This document shows, piece by piece, positions 39,940 through 47,616 of a stretch of 64,000 nt of DNA. A program made the translations under genes and the position numbers. The notes below the pieces were generated by a model. That model was given only the letters and a program-made list of their open reading frames with translations, was not told where the DNA came from and did no database searches. The first letter of the stretch is position 1. Every line of letters begins with the position of its first letter. The stretch is from the NCBI RefSeq assembly GCF_009455635.1, contig NZ_QPER01000001.1, forward strand, positions 3,410,001 to 3,474,000, in the 5' to 3' direction. Source of the stretch: Paraburkholderia agricolaris (lineage in GTDB: Bacteria; Pseudomonadota; Gammaproteobacteria; Burkholderiales; Burkholderiaceae).

Positions 39940-41943
39940 ATGTACGAAAACCCATCCGCGCCCTGGCGCACGGGGAACGTCGCGGTTGCGACACCTGCAC
40001 CGGCCGGCCCTGCCGACGGTGCGCCGGGCACGCACTCCGGCTCGGCACGCCTTGACGAATCCGGCGCGGTCTTGCCAGACGGCCACACGGTGGCGGCCGA
40101 AGCAGTAACGCCCGCAAGGCCCGCCGCACCCGTCGGCCCCTCAGCGCCCGCCGCGCCGGGGCCGGTTCCCGCTTCGCGTGGCGCCCGGCACTTGCGTGCA
40201 CTGACCGCTGCCCGTCCGCTCATGTGGCTGGTGGCGCTGGCCGTCCTGTGCGCGTGGCTTCTGCCGGGCACCCTGGGCCACGAGCCGTGGAAACAGGACG
40301 AAACCTATACGTTCGGCATCATCCAGCACATGCTCGATACCGGCGACCTGGTCGTGCCGACCAACGCCGGCCAGCCCTTTGTCGAAAAGCCACCGATCTA
40401 CGACTGGGTCGCCGCCGGCTTCGCCTGGATGTTCGGCCGCTATCTGCCGCTGCATGACGCTGCCCGTCTCGCGAGCGCGCTCTTCGCAGGCCTGAGCATC
40501 TACTACACGGCGCGCGTCGCCCGCCGCGCGGTAAGCGCGTCCAGCTGGTTCGATATCCGCGTGATCGGTACGCTGGCGTTATTCGCGAGCACGCTCGTCG
40601 TCATCAAGCACGTGCATGACATGATGACCGACGTCGCGCTGATGGCCGGCGCCGCGCTCGGTTTCTGCGGATTGTTCGAACTGGTGCTGGTCCATCTGCG
40701 CGACGAAGCGCGCCTGCTTCCGGTCGACGTGCACCACCGGCGTCACGCGATTCTGAGCGGCGCGGCGATGTTCGGCGCCGGCGTCGGCGTGTCGTTGCTG
40801 GCCAAGGGCCTGTTCGTGCCGCTCGTCTTCGGCGCGACCACCGTCGCCGTGCTGGTGCTGTATCCCGCCTGCCGCACACGCAGCTTCGCCGCGTCGCTCG
40901 GCGTCGCCGCGCTGGTCTGCGCGCCCTTCGCGCTGATCTGGCCAATCTGCTTCTATCTGCGCTCCGAGACGCTCTTCAAGGTCTGGCTGTGGGACAACAA
41001 CATCGGCCGCTTCCTCGGCTTTTCGGTGGCGGAACTCGGCTCTGAAAACGAAAGCCGCTGGTTTGTGTTGCGCACCGTGCTGAGCGTCGGTTTCCCGGTG
41101 GTGCCGCTTGCGGTGGCCGCGCTCGCGAGCGGCGGATGGCGCCGCTGGCGTGATCCACGCGTGGCGCTGCCGGTGATTTTCTCGGGCGTCGGTTTCGCCG
41201 TGCTGCAAACGTCGGCAACGGTTCGCGAACTGTACATTCTGCCGTTCATCGCCCCGCTCGCCCTGGTGGCGATGCAAGCCATCGACAAGCTGCCGCGGCG
41301 TCTGCACGCAAGCTGGGACATAGCGAGCCGCGTGCTGTTCGGCAGTACGGCCGCGCTCGCGTGGATCATCTGGTCGATCATGAGCGGTCCGGCCGATACA
41401 CATGCGTCGCTGCACTGGCTCGGCCGCTGGTTGCCACTCGACTGGGCGCTGCCCGTCAAACCCACATTGATCGCGGCCGCGCTGCTGATGACGCTCGGCT
41501 GGCTTTGGCTGCTGCCGGTCTTCAGACACACCGGCAAATGGCGCGGCGCGCTGAGCTGGTGCGCGGGTGCGATTCTGGCGTGGGGACTGGTGAGCACACT
41601 GCTGCTGCCGTGGCTCGACTATGCGAAGAGTTACCGCGCTGTATTCGAAAATCTCGGTGCCGCCATGAATATCGAATGGAACGATGGCGACTGCATGGCC
41701 AGTACCGGACTCGGCGAATCCGAAGCGCCGATGCTGTACTACTACACCGGTATCGAGCATCAACCGGTCGCGAACACCGCGGCAACCGAATGCACGTGGC
41801 TGATCGACCAGGGCCGTCGCGACAATGCGCGCGCGCCAGCCGGCGATTGGCGGCTGTTCTGGTCGGGCGCGCGGCCGGGCGATACCGGCGAGTTGTTGCG
41901 GGTATTTGTGCGGACCCCGGCGACGCCCTGGAACGGCGAATAG
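39940..41943 (+). CDS. ArnT/PMT-type glycosyltransferase (family 39), multi-spanning membrane protein
   Basis: This 667-residue membrane glycosyltransferase has an N-terminal ~80 residues that are an Ala/Pro-rich cytoplasmic extension. About 12 hydrophobic helices follow. The first periplasmic loop has the catalytic-type acidic motif GHEPWKQDETYTFGIIQHM and FVEKPPIYDWVAA, typical of polyprenyl-phosphate-dependent transferases such as ArnT. A soluble C-terminal domain begins near residue 570. The likely role is transfer of a sugar to lipid A, glycan or protein outside the cell; donor and acceptor are unknown. Confidence 0.82.
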   Translation: MYENPSAPWRTGNVAVATPAPAGPADGAPGTHSGSARLDESGAVLPDGHTVAAEAVTPARPAAPVGPSAPAAPGPVPASRGARHLRALTAARPLMWLVALAVLCAWLLPGTLGHEPWKQDETYTFGIIQHMLDTGDLVVPTNAGQPFVEKPPIYDWVAAGFAWMFGRYLPLHDAARLASALFAGLSIYYTARVARRAVSASSWFDIRVIGTLALFASTLVVIKHVHDMMTDVALMAGAALGFCGLFELVLVHLRDEARLLPVDVHHRRHAILSGAAMFGAGVGVSLLAKGLFVPLVFGATTVAVLVLYPACRTRSFAASLGVAALVCAPFALIWPICFYLRSETLFKVWLWDNNIGRFLGFSVAELGSENESRWFVLRTVLSVGFPVVPLAVAALASGGWRRWRDPRVALPVIFSGVGFAVLQTSATVRELYILPFIAPLALVAMQAIDKLPRRLHASWDIASRVLFGSTAALAWIIWSIMSGPADTHASLHWLGRWLPLDWALPVKPTLIAAALLMTLGWLWLLPVFRHTGKWRGALSWCAGAILAWGLVSTLLLPWLDYAKSYRAVFENLGAAMNIEWNDGDCMASTGLGESEAPMLYYYTGIEHQPVANTAATECTWLIDQGRRDNARAPAGDWRLFWSGARPGDTGELLRVFVRTPATPWNGE

Positions 41944-41945
41944 CA

Positions 41946-41970
41946 CATGGCGGCAAAGAGCGCCGCCATG
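41946..41970. terminator. Hairpin between convergent genes
   Basis: CATGGCGGC and GCCGCCATG form a perfect 9-bp stem with a 7-nt loop in the 52-bp convergent gap. There is no U-tract on either side, so termination would be weak; it may protect 3' ends. Confidence 0.4.
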
Positions 41971-41995
41971 CCTTGTGTCCGCGGTTTCGCAACGC

Positions 41996-42601
41996 CTAGA
42001 ACGACGAGCCGGGTCCTTTCAGGAAAGCCGTTTCTTCATCCGTCGACTGCCGCCCGAGTACCGCGTTGCGATGGGGAAAGCGTCCGAAACGCTCGATGAT
42101 TCTGGCGTGCCCGACTGCCGATGAGTAGTAGGACGCACCATCCGGCTCGGCCTTCAGTTGTTTGAACAGGCGCACCGATTCATGCTGACTGGCGAGCGTT
42201 TCGTCGTGTTCGAACGGCAAATACGCGAATGCACGATGATGCGCGGTGGGCAACCGGAGATCGGCGCCGCTTGCGACCATCTGCTGCGCAACGCGCAGCG
42301 CCTGATGATCTGCTGCGAAAGCACGCGGCGTATTGCGATAGCAATTGCGGGAAAACTGATCCAGCACGATGACCAGCGCCAACGCGCCAGACGGTGTTGC
42401 CGTCCAGCTATCGAGGGCTCCTTCGCGCGCGGCATCGATTAGCGTCCCGAAGCGTTCCAGCAGCATCGCGTCGAAAGCCTGATCGCGGGCAAACCAGAGC
42501 TTGCGCGCCTGGCCGAAGGTGGGCGTATCCGGCGCGCCAAACCAGCAGTCGAGAACCGCGCGCGCCTCTGCCGCTTCCAGCCCCGCGGCCCGCTCAACCA
42601 T
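41996..42601 (-). CDS. DUF924-family protein
   Basis: This 201-residue cytoplasmic, helical protein has family features including VLDCWFGAPDTP, the conserved DQFSRNCYRNTPRAFAADHQAL (in parts) and a C-terminal FGRFPHRNAVLGRQSTDEETAFL. Members adopt a TPR-like fold and their function is unknown. The ATG lies inside the end of the truncated-haemoglobin gene (8-bp overlap), so the pair is translationally coupled. Confidence 0.88.
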   Translation of the reverse strand: MVERAAGLEAAEARAVLDCWFGAPDTPTFGQARKLWFARDQAFDAMLLERFGTLIDAAREGALDSWTATPSGALALVIVLDQFSRNCYRNTPRAFAADHQALRVAQQMVASGADLRLPTAHHRAFAYLPFEHDETLASQHESVRLFKQLKAEPDGASYYSSAVGHARIIERFGRFPHRNAVLGRQSTDEETAFLKGPGSSF

Positions 42602-43007
42602 TGCGATTGCGCATCCAGTCCGCTGTCTCGAAGAACGACGCCAGCAGGCGCTCCCGCAACGGTTCGGAGAGCCCGACGTCTTCCATTGCCCACGCCATGC
42701 AGCGAAGCCATTGATCCCGCTCGCTGGACGCGATCGGAAACGGCATGTGCCTCGCCCTCAACCTGGGATGGCCGAAGCGGCTGATGTAATGATCGGGTCC
42801 ACCCATCCAGCCGCACAGGAACCAGAAAAACTTGTCGCGCGAACCATCGAGCGACTCGGGATGCAAGGCCCGAATCCCGGCGAATTCCGTTTCGAGATCC
42901 ATCAGGTCATAAAACCGGTCGACCAGTTCGCGCACACGCGCTTCACCGCCCACCAGTTCGAAGGCCGTCGGCTGTGCGGCGGACACTTCGTCGTTAAGAT
43001 CGCTCAT
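42594..43007 (-). CDS. Group II truncated haemoglobin
   Basis: This 137-residue haem protein starts at the ATG at 43007 (MSDLNDEV). The proximal histidine is probably His87 in GHPRLRARHMPF. The region FFWFLCGWMGGPDHYI matches group II globins, which handle O2, NO or H2S-type ligands. The TTG two codons upstream is less likely. It overlaps the DUF924 gene by 8 bp. Confidence 0.9.
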   Translation of the reverse strand: MSDLNDEVSAAQPTAFELVGGEARVRELVDRFYDLMDLETEFAGIRALHPESLDGSRDKFFWFLCGWMGGPDHYISRFGHPRLRARHMPFPIASSERDQWLRCMAWAMEDVGLSEPLRERLLASFFETADWMRNRNG

Positions 43008-43036
43008 ACCCAATCACAAAAAACAGAAGAGAAAAA

Positions 43037-45598
43037 TCACGCATCCCGCAGCGATTGCAACGCGGGCCGCATCAGCACATGCCGCAAGCTGATCCAGCCG
43101 CCCACACCCGCACAGGCAATCCCGGCCGCGATACCCGCGGGCAACAGCCATGGATTGAAGCTCAGATAGAACTCGAACACGCGCGTCGCCAGCAACCAGC
43201 CGATCACTTGCGCGCCGATCGCCGCCATCAACCCCGCCAGCGCCCCTACTGCCACAAACTCGGCGACCTGCACCGCCCGCACCTGGCGATGCGAGGCGCC
43301 CAGCGCGCGCAGCAGCGCGGATTCTCGCATACGCTCGTCGCGCGTGCCGGCCAGCGCCGCGTAGAGCACCAGCACGCCAGCCGCGAGCGTGAACGCGAAC
43401 AGGAACTGCACCGCGCCGATCACCTGCTGCAAGACGCGCTGCACCTGGGCCAGAATCGGACCCATGTCGATGGCCGTGAGGTTCGGATAAGCGGCGATCA
43501 GCCCGTCGATAGTCGACTGTTTTTCCGGCGGCAAATGGAAGCTGGTAATGAACGTCGCCGGGAAATCCTGCAAGGCGGCCGGCGGCATCAACACGAAAAA
43601 ATTGACCTTGAACGAACCCCAGTCGAGCTTGCGCACACTCGTCACCGGCGCGTCGATCTGCAAACCCGTCACGTCGAAGCGCAGCGTATCGCCAGGCTTC
43701 ACGTTGATCAGCTTCGCCAAGCCCTGCTCGATCGAGATCTGCGGCGTCTTCGTATCGCCATACCAGGTGCCGGCGGAAAGACGGTTGTCGTCAGGCAGCT
43801 CGGTCGTGTACGACAGATTGAATTCGCGGTCGACGAGACGTTTGGCATCCTCGCCCTTGAACGAATCCGGATTGACGGGCTTGCCGTTGATCGCAATCAG
43901 CCGGCCGCGCACCATCGGCGCGAGTACCGTGCCGGGCACGCCGTGCGTGTTCAGATATTGCGTGACAGCGTCGCGCTGGTCGGGCTGGATGTCGATGATG
44001 AATTCGTTGGGCGCATCCGGCGGCGTGGATTTGCGCCAGCCGGCCACGAGATCGTTACGCGTCATCGCGATCAGCAACAGACACATCAGACCGATGCCGA
44101 GTGCGGTGATCTGCAACGCGCTCGCGCCGCTGCGCCGCTCCAGCGAAGCCAGCGCGTAACGCCAGCCGATTCCCGCATTCACGCGCTCGCTGCGCACGAC
44201 GCGCGACGCGCTCCACAACGCCAGCCGCGCGATACATGCGAACACCAGCAGTCCGCCCGCGAAACCACCCGCGACAATGCCGCCGAGCTTCAACTCGCCC
44301 GCGGCAAGGATCAGGAGCGCGGCGAACAACACAATGCCGAGCGCGTACGCGGCCCACGCGGTACGCCCCGCTTCACCCCATTCGCGGCGCAGCACGCGCA
44401 CCGGCGGCACGCGCGTCAGCGGCAACAGCGGCGGCAACGCAAAGCCGAGCAGCAGCACGAGACCGGCTGCGATACCTTCGAGCGCCGGCCAGACCGTGGG
44501 GTACGGCAAGGTGACATCGATCAGACTGCCGAGCCACGTCAGCAACGCCATATGCCCCAGGTAACCGAGCGCCACGCCGAGCGCGCCGCCGATCAAACCC
44601 AGCCCGATGAATTCAAGCGTAAACAGCGTGCGCAGCGTGGCTTGGCTGACACCGAGACAGCGCATCGCAGCGCAACCATCCAGATGCCGGCGCATATACC
44701 GATGCGCGGCCATCGCGATCGCCACCGCCGCGAGCAACGCGGTGAGCAGCGAGACGAGCGTGAGGAAGTGACTCGCGCGGTCGAGCGTCTGACGCACCTG
44801 AGGCTGGCCGTCCTGCAACGACTCGAGCGCGACGCCGCGCATTTTGCCGCCGTCCACCTTGTCATGCGCGAATTGCGTGAAGCGCGCTACCGATGCATCC
44901 GGACCCGCCACCAGCAGCCGGTAGGTCACACGGCTGCCGTAGGTGATGAGGCCAGTTGACGGGACATCGTCGGCACGCAGCATCAGACGAGGCGAAAAAT
45001 TGACGAACGAGAAACCACGGTCGAGTTCGCGGGTAATCACCGCGCCGATCGTGAAGTTGCGCGACCCGACCTTCACTGCGTCGCCGACATGCAGCTTCAA
45101 CGCGTCGAGCAACGCCTGATCGACCCATACCGTACCGGGCGCCGGAATCGAACGGGTAGGATGGCCCGCTGCGCCCGGCGCCGACGCGATCCGCAATTCG
45201 CCGCGCAACGGATAACCCGGCGACACCGCCTTGACGGCGGCCAGCCGCGAGACCGGCTGTGCGCCGGTCGAATTGACCATACTGGGGAAGATCGCCGTGC
45301 TGGCGGTGCTCAAACCAAGCGCACCCGCTTGCTTCGCGAACTGCGGATCAACTGGATGATCGGCACGGACGATGAAATCGGCGCCGATCATGCGCCGCGC
45401 ATCGCGCTCGAGCCCTTGATGCAAGCGGTCAGCCAGAAAGCCGACACTCGACAACGCCGCGACGGCCAGCACCAGCGCCAGCAGCAGCATCGTCAGTTCG
45501 CCCGCGCGCCAGTCGCGCGCCGTCATGCGGATGGCCTGGCGCAGCACATCCGCGCCGCCCAGCCGGCGCGTTGGCCGTGAGGCCGTTCGCGCCGTCAC
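43037..45598 (-). CDS. ABC transporter permease with two FtsX domains
   Basis: This large inner-membrane permease has 853 residues from the GTG at 45598. Another possible start is the ATG at 45526, and the frame is open to 45694. An N-terminal helix (MLLLALVLAVAALSSVGF) precedes a periplasmic region of about 200 residues. A first FtsX domain, a cluster of central helices, a second large periplasmic region and a C-terminal FtsX domain with four helices follow. The YbbP-like layout suggests lipoprotein or lipid handling. The partner ATPase is not adjacent. Confidence 0.82.
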   Translation of the reverse strand: MTARTASRPTRRLGGADVLRQAIRMTARDWRAGELTMLLLALVLAVAALSSVGFLADRLHQGLERDARRMIGADFIVRADHPVDPQFAKQAGALGLSTASTAIFPSMVNSTGAQPVSRLAAVKAVSPGYPLRGELRIASAPGAAGHPTRSIPAPGTVWVDQALLDALKLHVGDAVKVGSRNFTIGAVITRELDRGFSFVNFSPRLMLRADDVPSTGLITYGSRVTYRLLVAGPDASVARFTQFAHDKVDGGKMRGVALESLQDGQPQVRQTLDRASHFLTLVSLLTALLAAVAIAMAAHRYMRRHLDGCAAMRCLGVSQATLRTLFTLEFIGLGLIGGALGVALGYLGHMALLTWLGSLIDVTLPYPTVWPALEGIAAGLVLLLGFALPPLLPLTRVPPVRVLRREWGEAGRTAWAAYALGIVLFAALLILAAGELKLGGIVAGGFAGGLLVFACIARLALWSASRVVRSERVNAGIGWRYALASLERRSGASALQITALGIGLMCLLLIAMTRNDLVAGWRKSTPPDAPNEFIIDIQPDQRDAVTQYLNTHGVPGTVLAPMVRGRLIAINGKPVNPDSFKGEDAKRLVDREFNLSYTTELPDDNRLSAGTWYGDTKTPQISIEQGLAKLINVKPGDTLRFDVTGLQIDAPVTSVRKLDWGSFKVNFFVLMPPAALQDFPATFITSFHLPPEKQSTIDGLIAAYPNLTAIDMGPILAQVQRVLQQVIGAVQFLFAFTLAAGVLVLYAALAGTRDERMRESALLRALGASHRQVRAVQVAEFVAVGALAGLMAAIGAQVIGWLLATRVFEFYLSFNPWLLPAGIAAGIACAGVGGWISLRHVLMRPALQSLRDA

Positions 45599-45615
45599 AC
45601 TCCTTACCGTATCGC

Positions 45616-46227
45616 TCAATCGTGCCGACTCCTGGCAAACCGCGACACCATGTGCGTCGCCATTCCGCGAAAACCGCCCTGCACCCCACGCCACAGCCGC
45701 GGCAACGCCCAGCCCGCCAGCATCAGAAAGCCCACCATCAAGACCAGGAACAGAAGCGGCACGAACAGCGCGAGCAACATGCCGCCGAACACGAGTCCGT
45801 CTTCAGCAGTCGAGGTCACGACATTCGACACCGGTTCCGGCGACAGATTGATCAGCGCGCGCGTGCCCGCTTTAGCCAGATGCGCGGTACCTGCCAGCGT
45901 GCCGCCCGCCAATGCCGCGACCGTCAGCAGCGCGGGATCGGCATGGCCGAGCGCGCCGGCTGCCAATACCGCGCCAGCGGGAATCCGGATAAAGGTATGG
46001 ACCGCGTCCCATAAGGAATCGAACGCAGGGATCTTGTCGGCGAGAAATTCAGTGACCGTCAGCACCCCGGCGACGCCAATGACCCACGGCGACGACAGCG
46101 CGGACAGCGTATCGGGAAGATGGATGAAGCCAAGACGTGCGAACACGCCGGCCAGCAGGACTGTCAGATAGAGGCGCAGACCGCTGCCCCATGAGAGGCC
46201 CGCAGCGAGCGAAAGTGATTCAAGCAT
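45616..46227 (-). CDS. DUF4126-family membrane protein
   Basis: This 203-residue inner-membrane protein starts at the ATG at 46227 with GGAGG six bases upstream (MLESLSLAAGLSWGSGLRLYL). Five or six hydrophobic helices are apparent, with a conserved ADKIPAFDSLWDAVHTFIRIPAG segment (in parts). Its function is unknown. It ends 18 bp before the permease start region, so they may be co-transcribed. Confidence 0.85.
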   Translation of the reverse strand: MLESLSLAAGLSWGSGLRLYLTVLLAGVFARLGFIHLPDTLSALSSPWVIGVAGVLTVTEFLADKIPAFDSLWDAVHTFIRIPAGAVLAAGALGHADPALLTVAALAGGTLAGTAHLAKAGTRALINLSPEPVSNVVTSTAEDGLVFGGMLLALFVPLLFLVLMVGFLMLAGWALPRLWRGVQGGFRGMATHMVSRFARSRHD

Positions 46228-46366
46228 GGCCGCCTCCAGGCGCGCTGTGCGTGCCGGGCGCTTCGACGGGCAAAGCAAAGGGAGCCGCCGCACCGAAGTC
46301 GTCAGACCCGCGCCAAGCCGGCCGCGCCAAATGGGCCGCGGACAATTTCAGGTTGGATTCAATCTC

Positions 46367-46395
46367 ATTATAGCCACGTTAATTCGCAGAACGCA
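46367..46395 (-). promoter_or_regulatory. Probable promoter of the DUF4126 gene
   Basis: On the minus strand a perfect -10 TATAAT occupies 46372-46367; the -35 (TGCGTT, 17 bp upstream) is poor. It lies 140 bp upstream of the DUF4126 start. Confidence 0.4.
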
Positions 46396-46507
46396 GAGTG
46401 GCGAACAAATGCTGGCCTCTAATGGCGGGGGATTGGCGTCCGATCCAGGCGCGCGCGGACACCGCGGGCACGATAATCCGCTTGAACATCAAGGTCTCAA
46501 TGAGAGA

Positions 46508-46828
46508 TCAATGCCCCGACGACAGCTTCAACCCGATCAAGCCGATCACGATCAGCGCCGCGCTCGCCACCCGCGCGACCGTCAAAGCCTCGCCCATCAT
46601 GACGATCCCGAAGATGAACGCGCCGACCGCGCCGATGCCTGTCCACACGGCGTAGGCCGTGCCGAGCGGCAATTGGCGCATTGCCATGGCAAGCAGAACG
46701 AAACTGCCGAGCGCGGTCACGACCGTAAATACGGACGGCCACAGCCGGGTAAAGCCTTCGGAGGTTTTAAGACCGGCCGCCCAGGCAACTTCGAGCAAAC
46801 CGGCAATCAGCAGAAGAATCCAGGACAT
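46508..46828 (-). CDS. sugE: SMR-family transporter, guanidinium exporter (Gdx/SugE) type
   Basis: This 106-residue four-helix inner-membrane transporter works as a dual-topology dimer, using the membrane glutamate Glu13 in [16 protein letters not shown] to exchange guanidinium for protons. Residues WAAGLK and the [17 protein letters not shown] block match the SugE/Gdx branch rather than the multidrug EmrE branch. A two-hairpin guanidine-II-type riboswitch precedes it. GGAG lies seven bases before the ATG at 46828. Confidence 0.9.
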   Translation of the reverse strand: MSWILLLIAGLLEVAWAAGLKTSEGFTRLWPSVFTVVTALGSFVLLAMAMRQLPLGTAYAVWTGIGAVGAFIFGIVMMGEALTVARVASAALIVIGLIGLKLSSGH

Positions 46829-46847
46829 GAGACAGCTCCATGGTCAG

Positions 46848-46892
46848 ATGGGGCCGTCCCCGTTTGAAGCAGATGCGCAAGGTCGTCCTTAC
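46848..46892 (-). promoter_or_regulatory. Guanidine-II (mini-ykkC) type riboswitch
   Basis: On the minus strand, two short hairpins follow each other: AAGG-ACGA-CCTT (46890-46879) and GGGG-ACGG-CCCC (46861-46850), separated by 17 nt. Each loop fits the ACGR rule that defines mini-ykkC RNAs, which bind guanidine through a loop-loop contact. The transcript starts just before the first hairpin and the ribosome-binding site of the SMR gene follows the second by about 15 nt, so ligand binding would control translation. Confidence 0.85.
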
Positions 46893-46900
46893 GAATCGTA

Positions 46901-46910
46901 ATTATACCAA
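46901..46910 (-). promoter_or_regulatory. Extended -10 promoter of the SMR gene
   Basis: On the minus strand TTGGTATAAT holds a perfect TATAAT (46906-46901) with the TG extension. No good -35 is present. The start site would be about 46894, immediately before the riboswitch. Confidence 0.6.
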
Positions 46911-46917
46911 AATCGCG

Positions 46918-47616
46918 TTAAACGGCGCCGACCAGCCGATATCCCACCCCCGTCTCAGTGACGATATGCTCCGGTTGCGCCGGATCGCGCTCCAATTTCC
47001 CGCGCAGATGCGCCATGTAGATGCGCAGATAGTGATGGCTCTCCACATGGGACGGCCCCCACACGTCGCGCAGCAATTGCCGGTGCGTCAGCACCCGGCC
47101 CGCATGGCGCACCAACGTCGCGAGCAGCCGATATTCGATCGGTGTGAGATGGACGGCAGCGCCCTCGCGCGTCACCTGGCGCAAGGCCAGGTCGACTGTC
47201 ACCGCACCGAAGCGCACCAGCGGCGATTCATTCGCGCCACCCTGATTGCGGCGCCGCATATGCGCACGGATTCGCGCCAGCAGTTCGGACACGCCGAATG
47301 GCTTGGTGAGGTAATCGTCCGCGCCGGCGTCGAGCGCGGCGACTTTCTCGGTTTCCTGCGTGCGCGCCGACAGCACGATGACCGGCAGTTCACTCCAGCC
47401 CCGCAGCTCGCGAATCACGTCGAGACCGTCGGTGTCGGGCAGCCCGAGATCGACGATGACGAGATCGGGTTTGCGCGTCGCGGCTTCGACGAGACCTTGT
47501 TTGCCGGTTTCGGCGTCGTGCACGACGATGCCCTCGCCTTCCAGCGCGGTTCGCACGAAGCGGCGAATCTGCTTTTCGTCTTCGATCAGGACGACGGTGA
47601 TGCTCGGGTCACTCAT
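46918..47616 (-). CDS. kdpE: Response regulator KdpE
   Basis: This OmpR-family response regulator activates the kdp operon (232 residues from the ATG at 47616). Receiver domain: acidic pair Glu12-Asp13, phospho-acceptor Asp56 in DLVIVDLGLPDTDG, and KPF near 105. The C-terminal winged helix has LTPIEYRLLATLVRHAGRVLTHRQLL (in parts) and YRLVGAV at the end. Its start overlaps the kdpD stop by 8 bp. Confidence 0.96.
   Translation of the reverse strand: MSDPSITVVLIEDEKQIRRFVRTALEGEGIVVHDAETGKQGLVEAATRKPDLVIVDLGLPDTDGLDVIRELRGWSELPVIVLSARTQETEKVAALDAGADDYLTKPFGVSELLARIRAHMRRRNQGGANESPLVRFGAVTVDLALRQVTREGAAVHLTPIEYRLLATLVRHAGRVLTHRQLLRDVWGPSHVESHHYLRIYMAHLRGKLERDPAQPEHIVTETGVGYRLVGAV

Noticed and set aside
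43055..44959. A 634-codon open frame opposite the FtsX-type permease
   Set aside because: Composition is Gln/Arg/His-rich with no fold-like pattern; the opposite strand carries clear membrane helices and FtsX domains.
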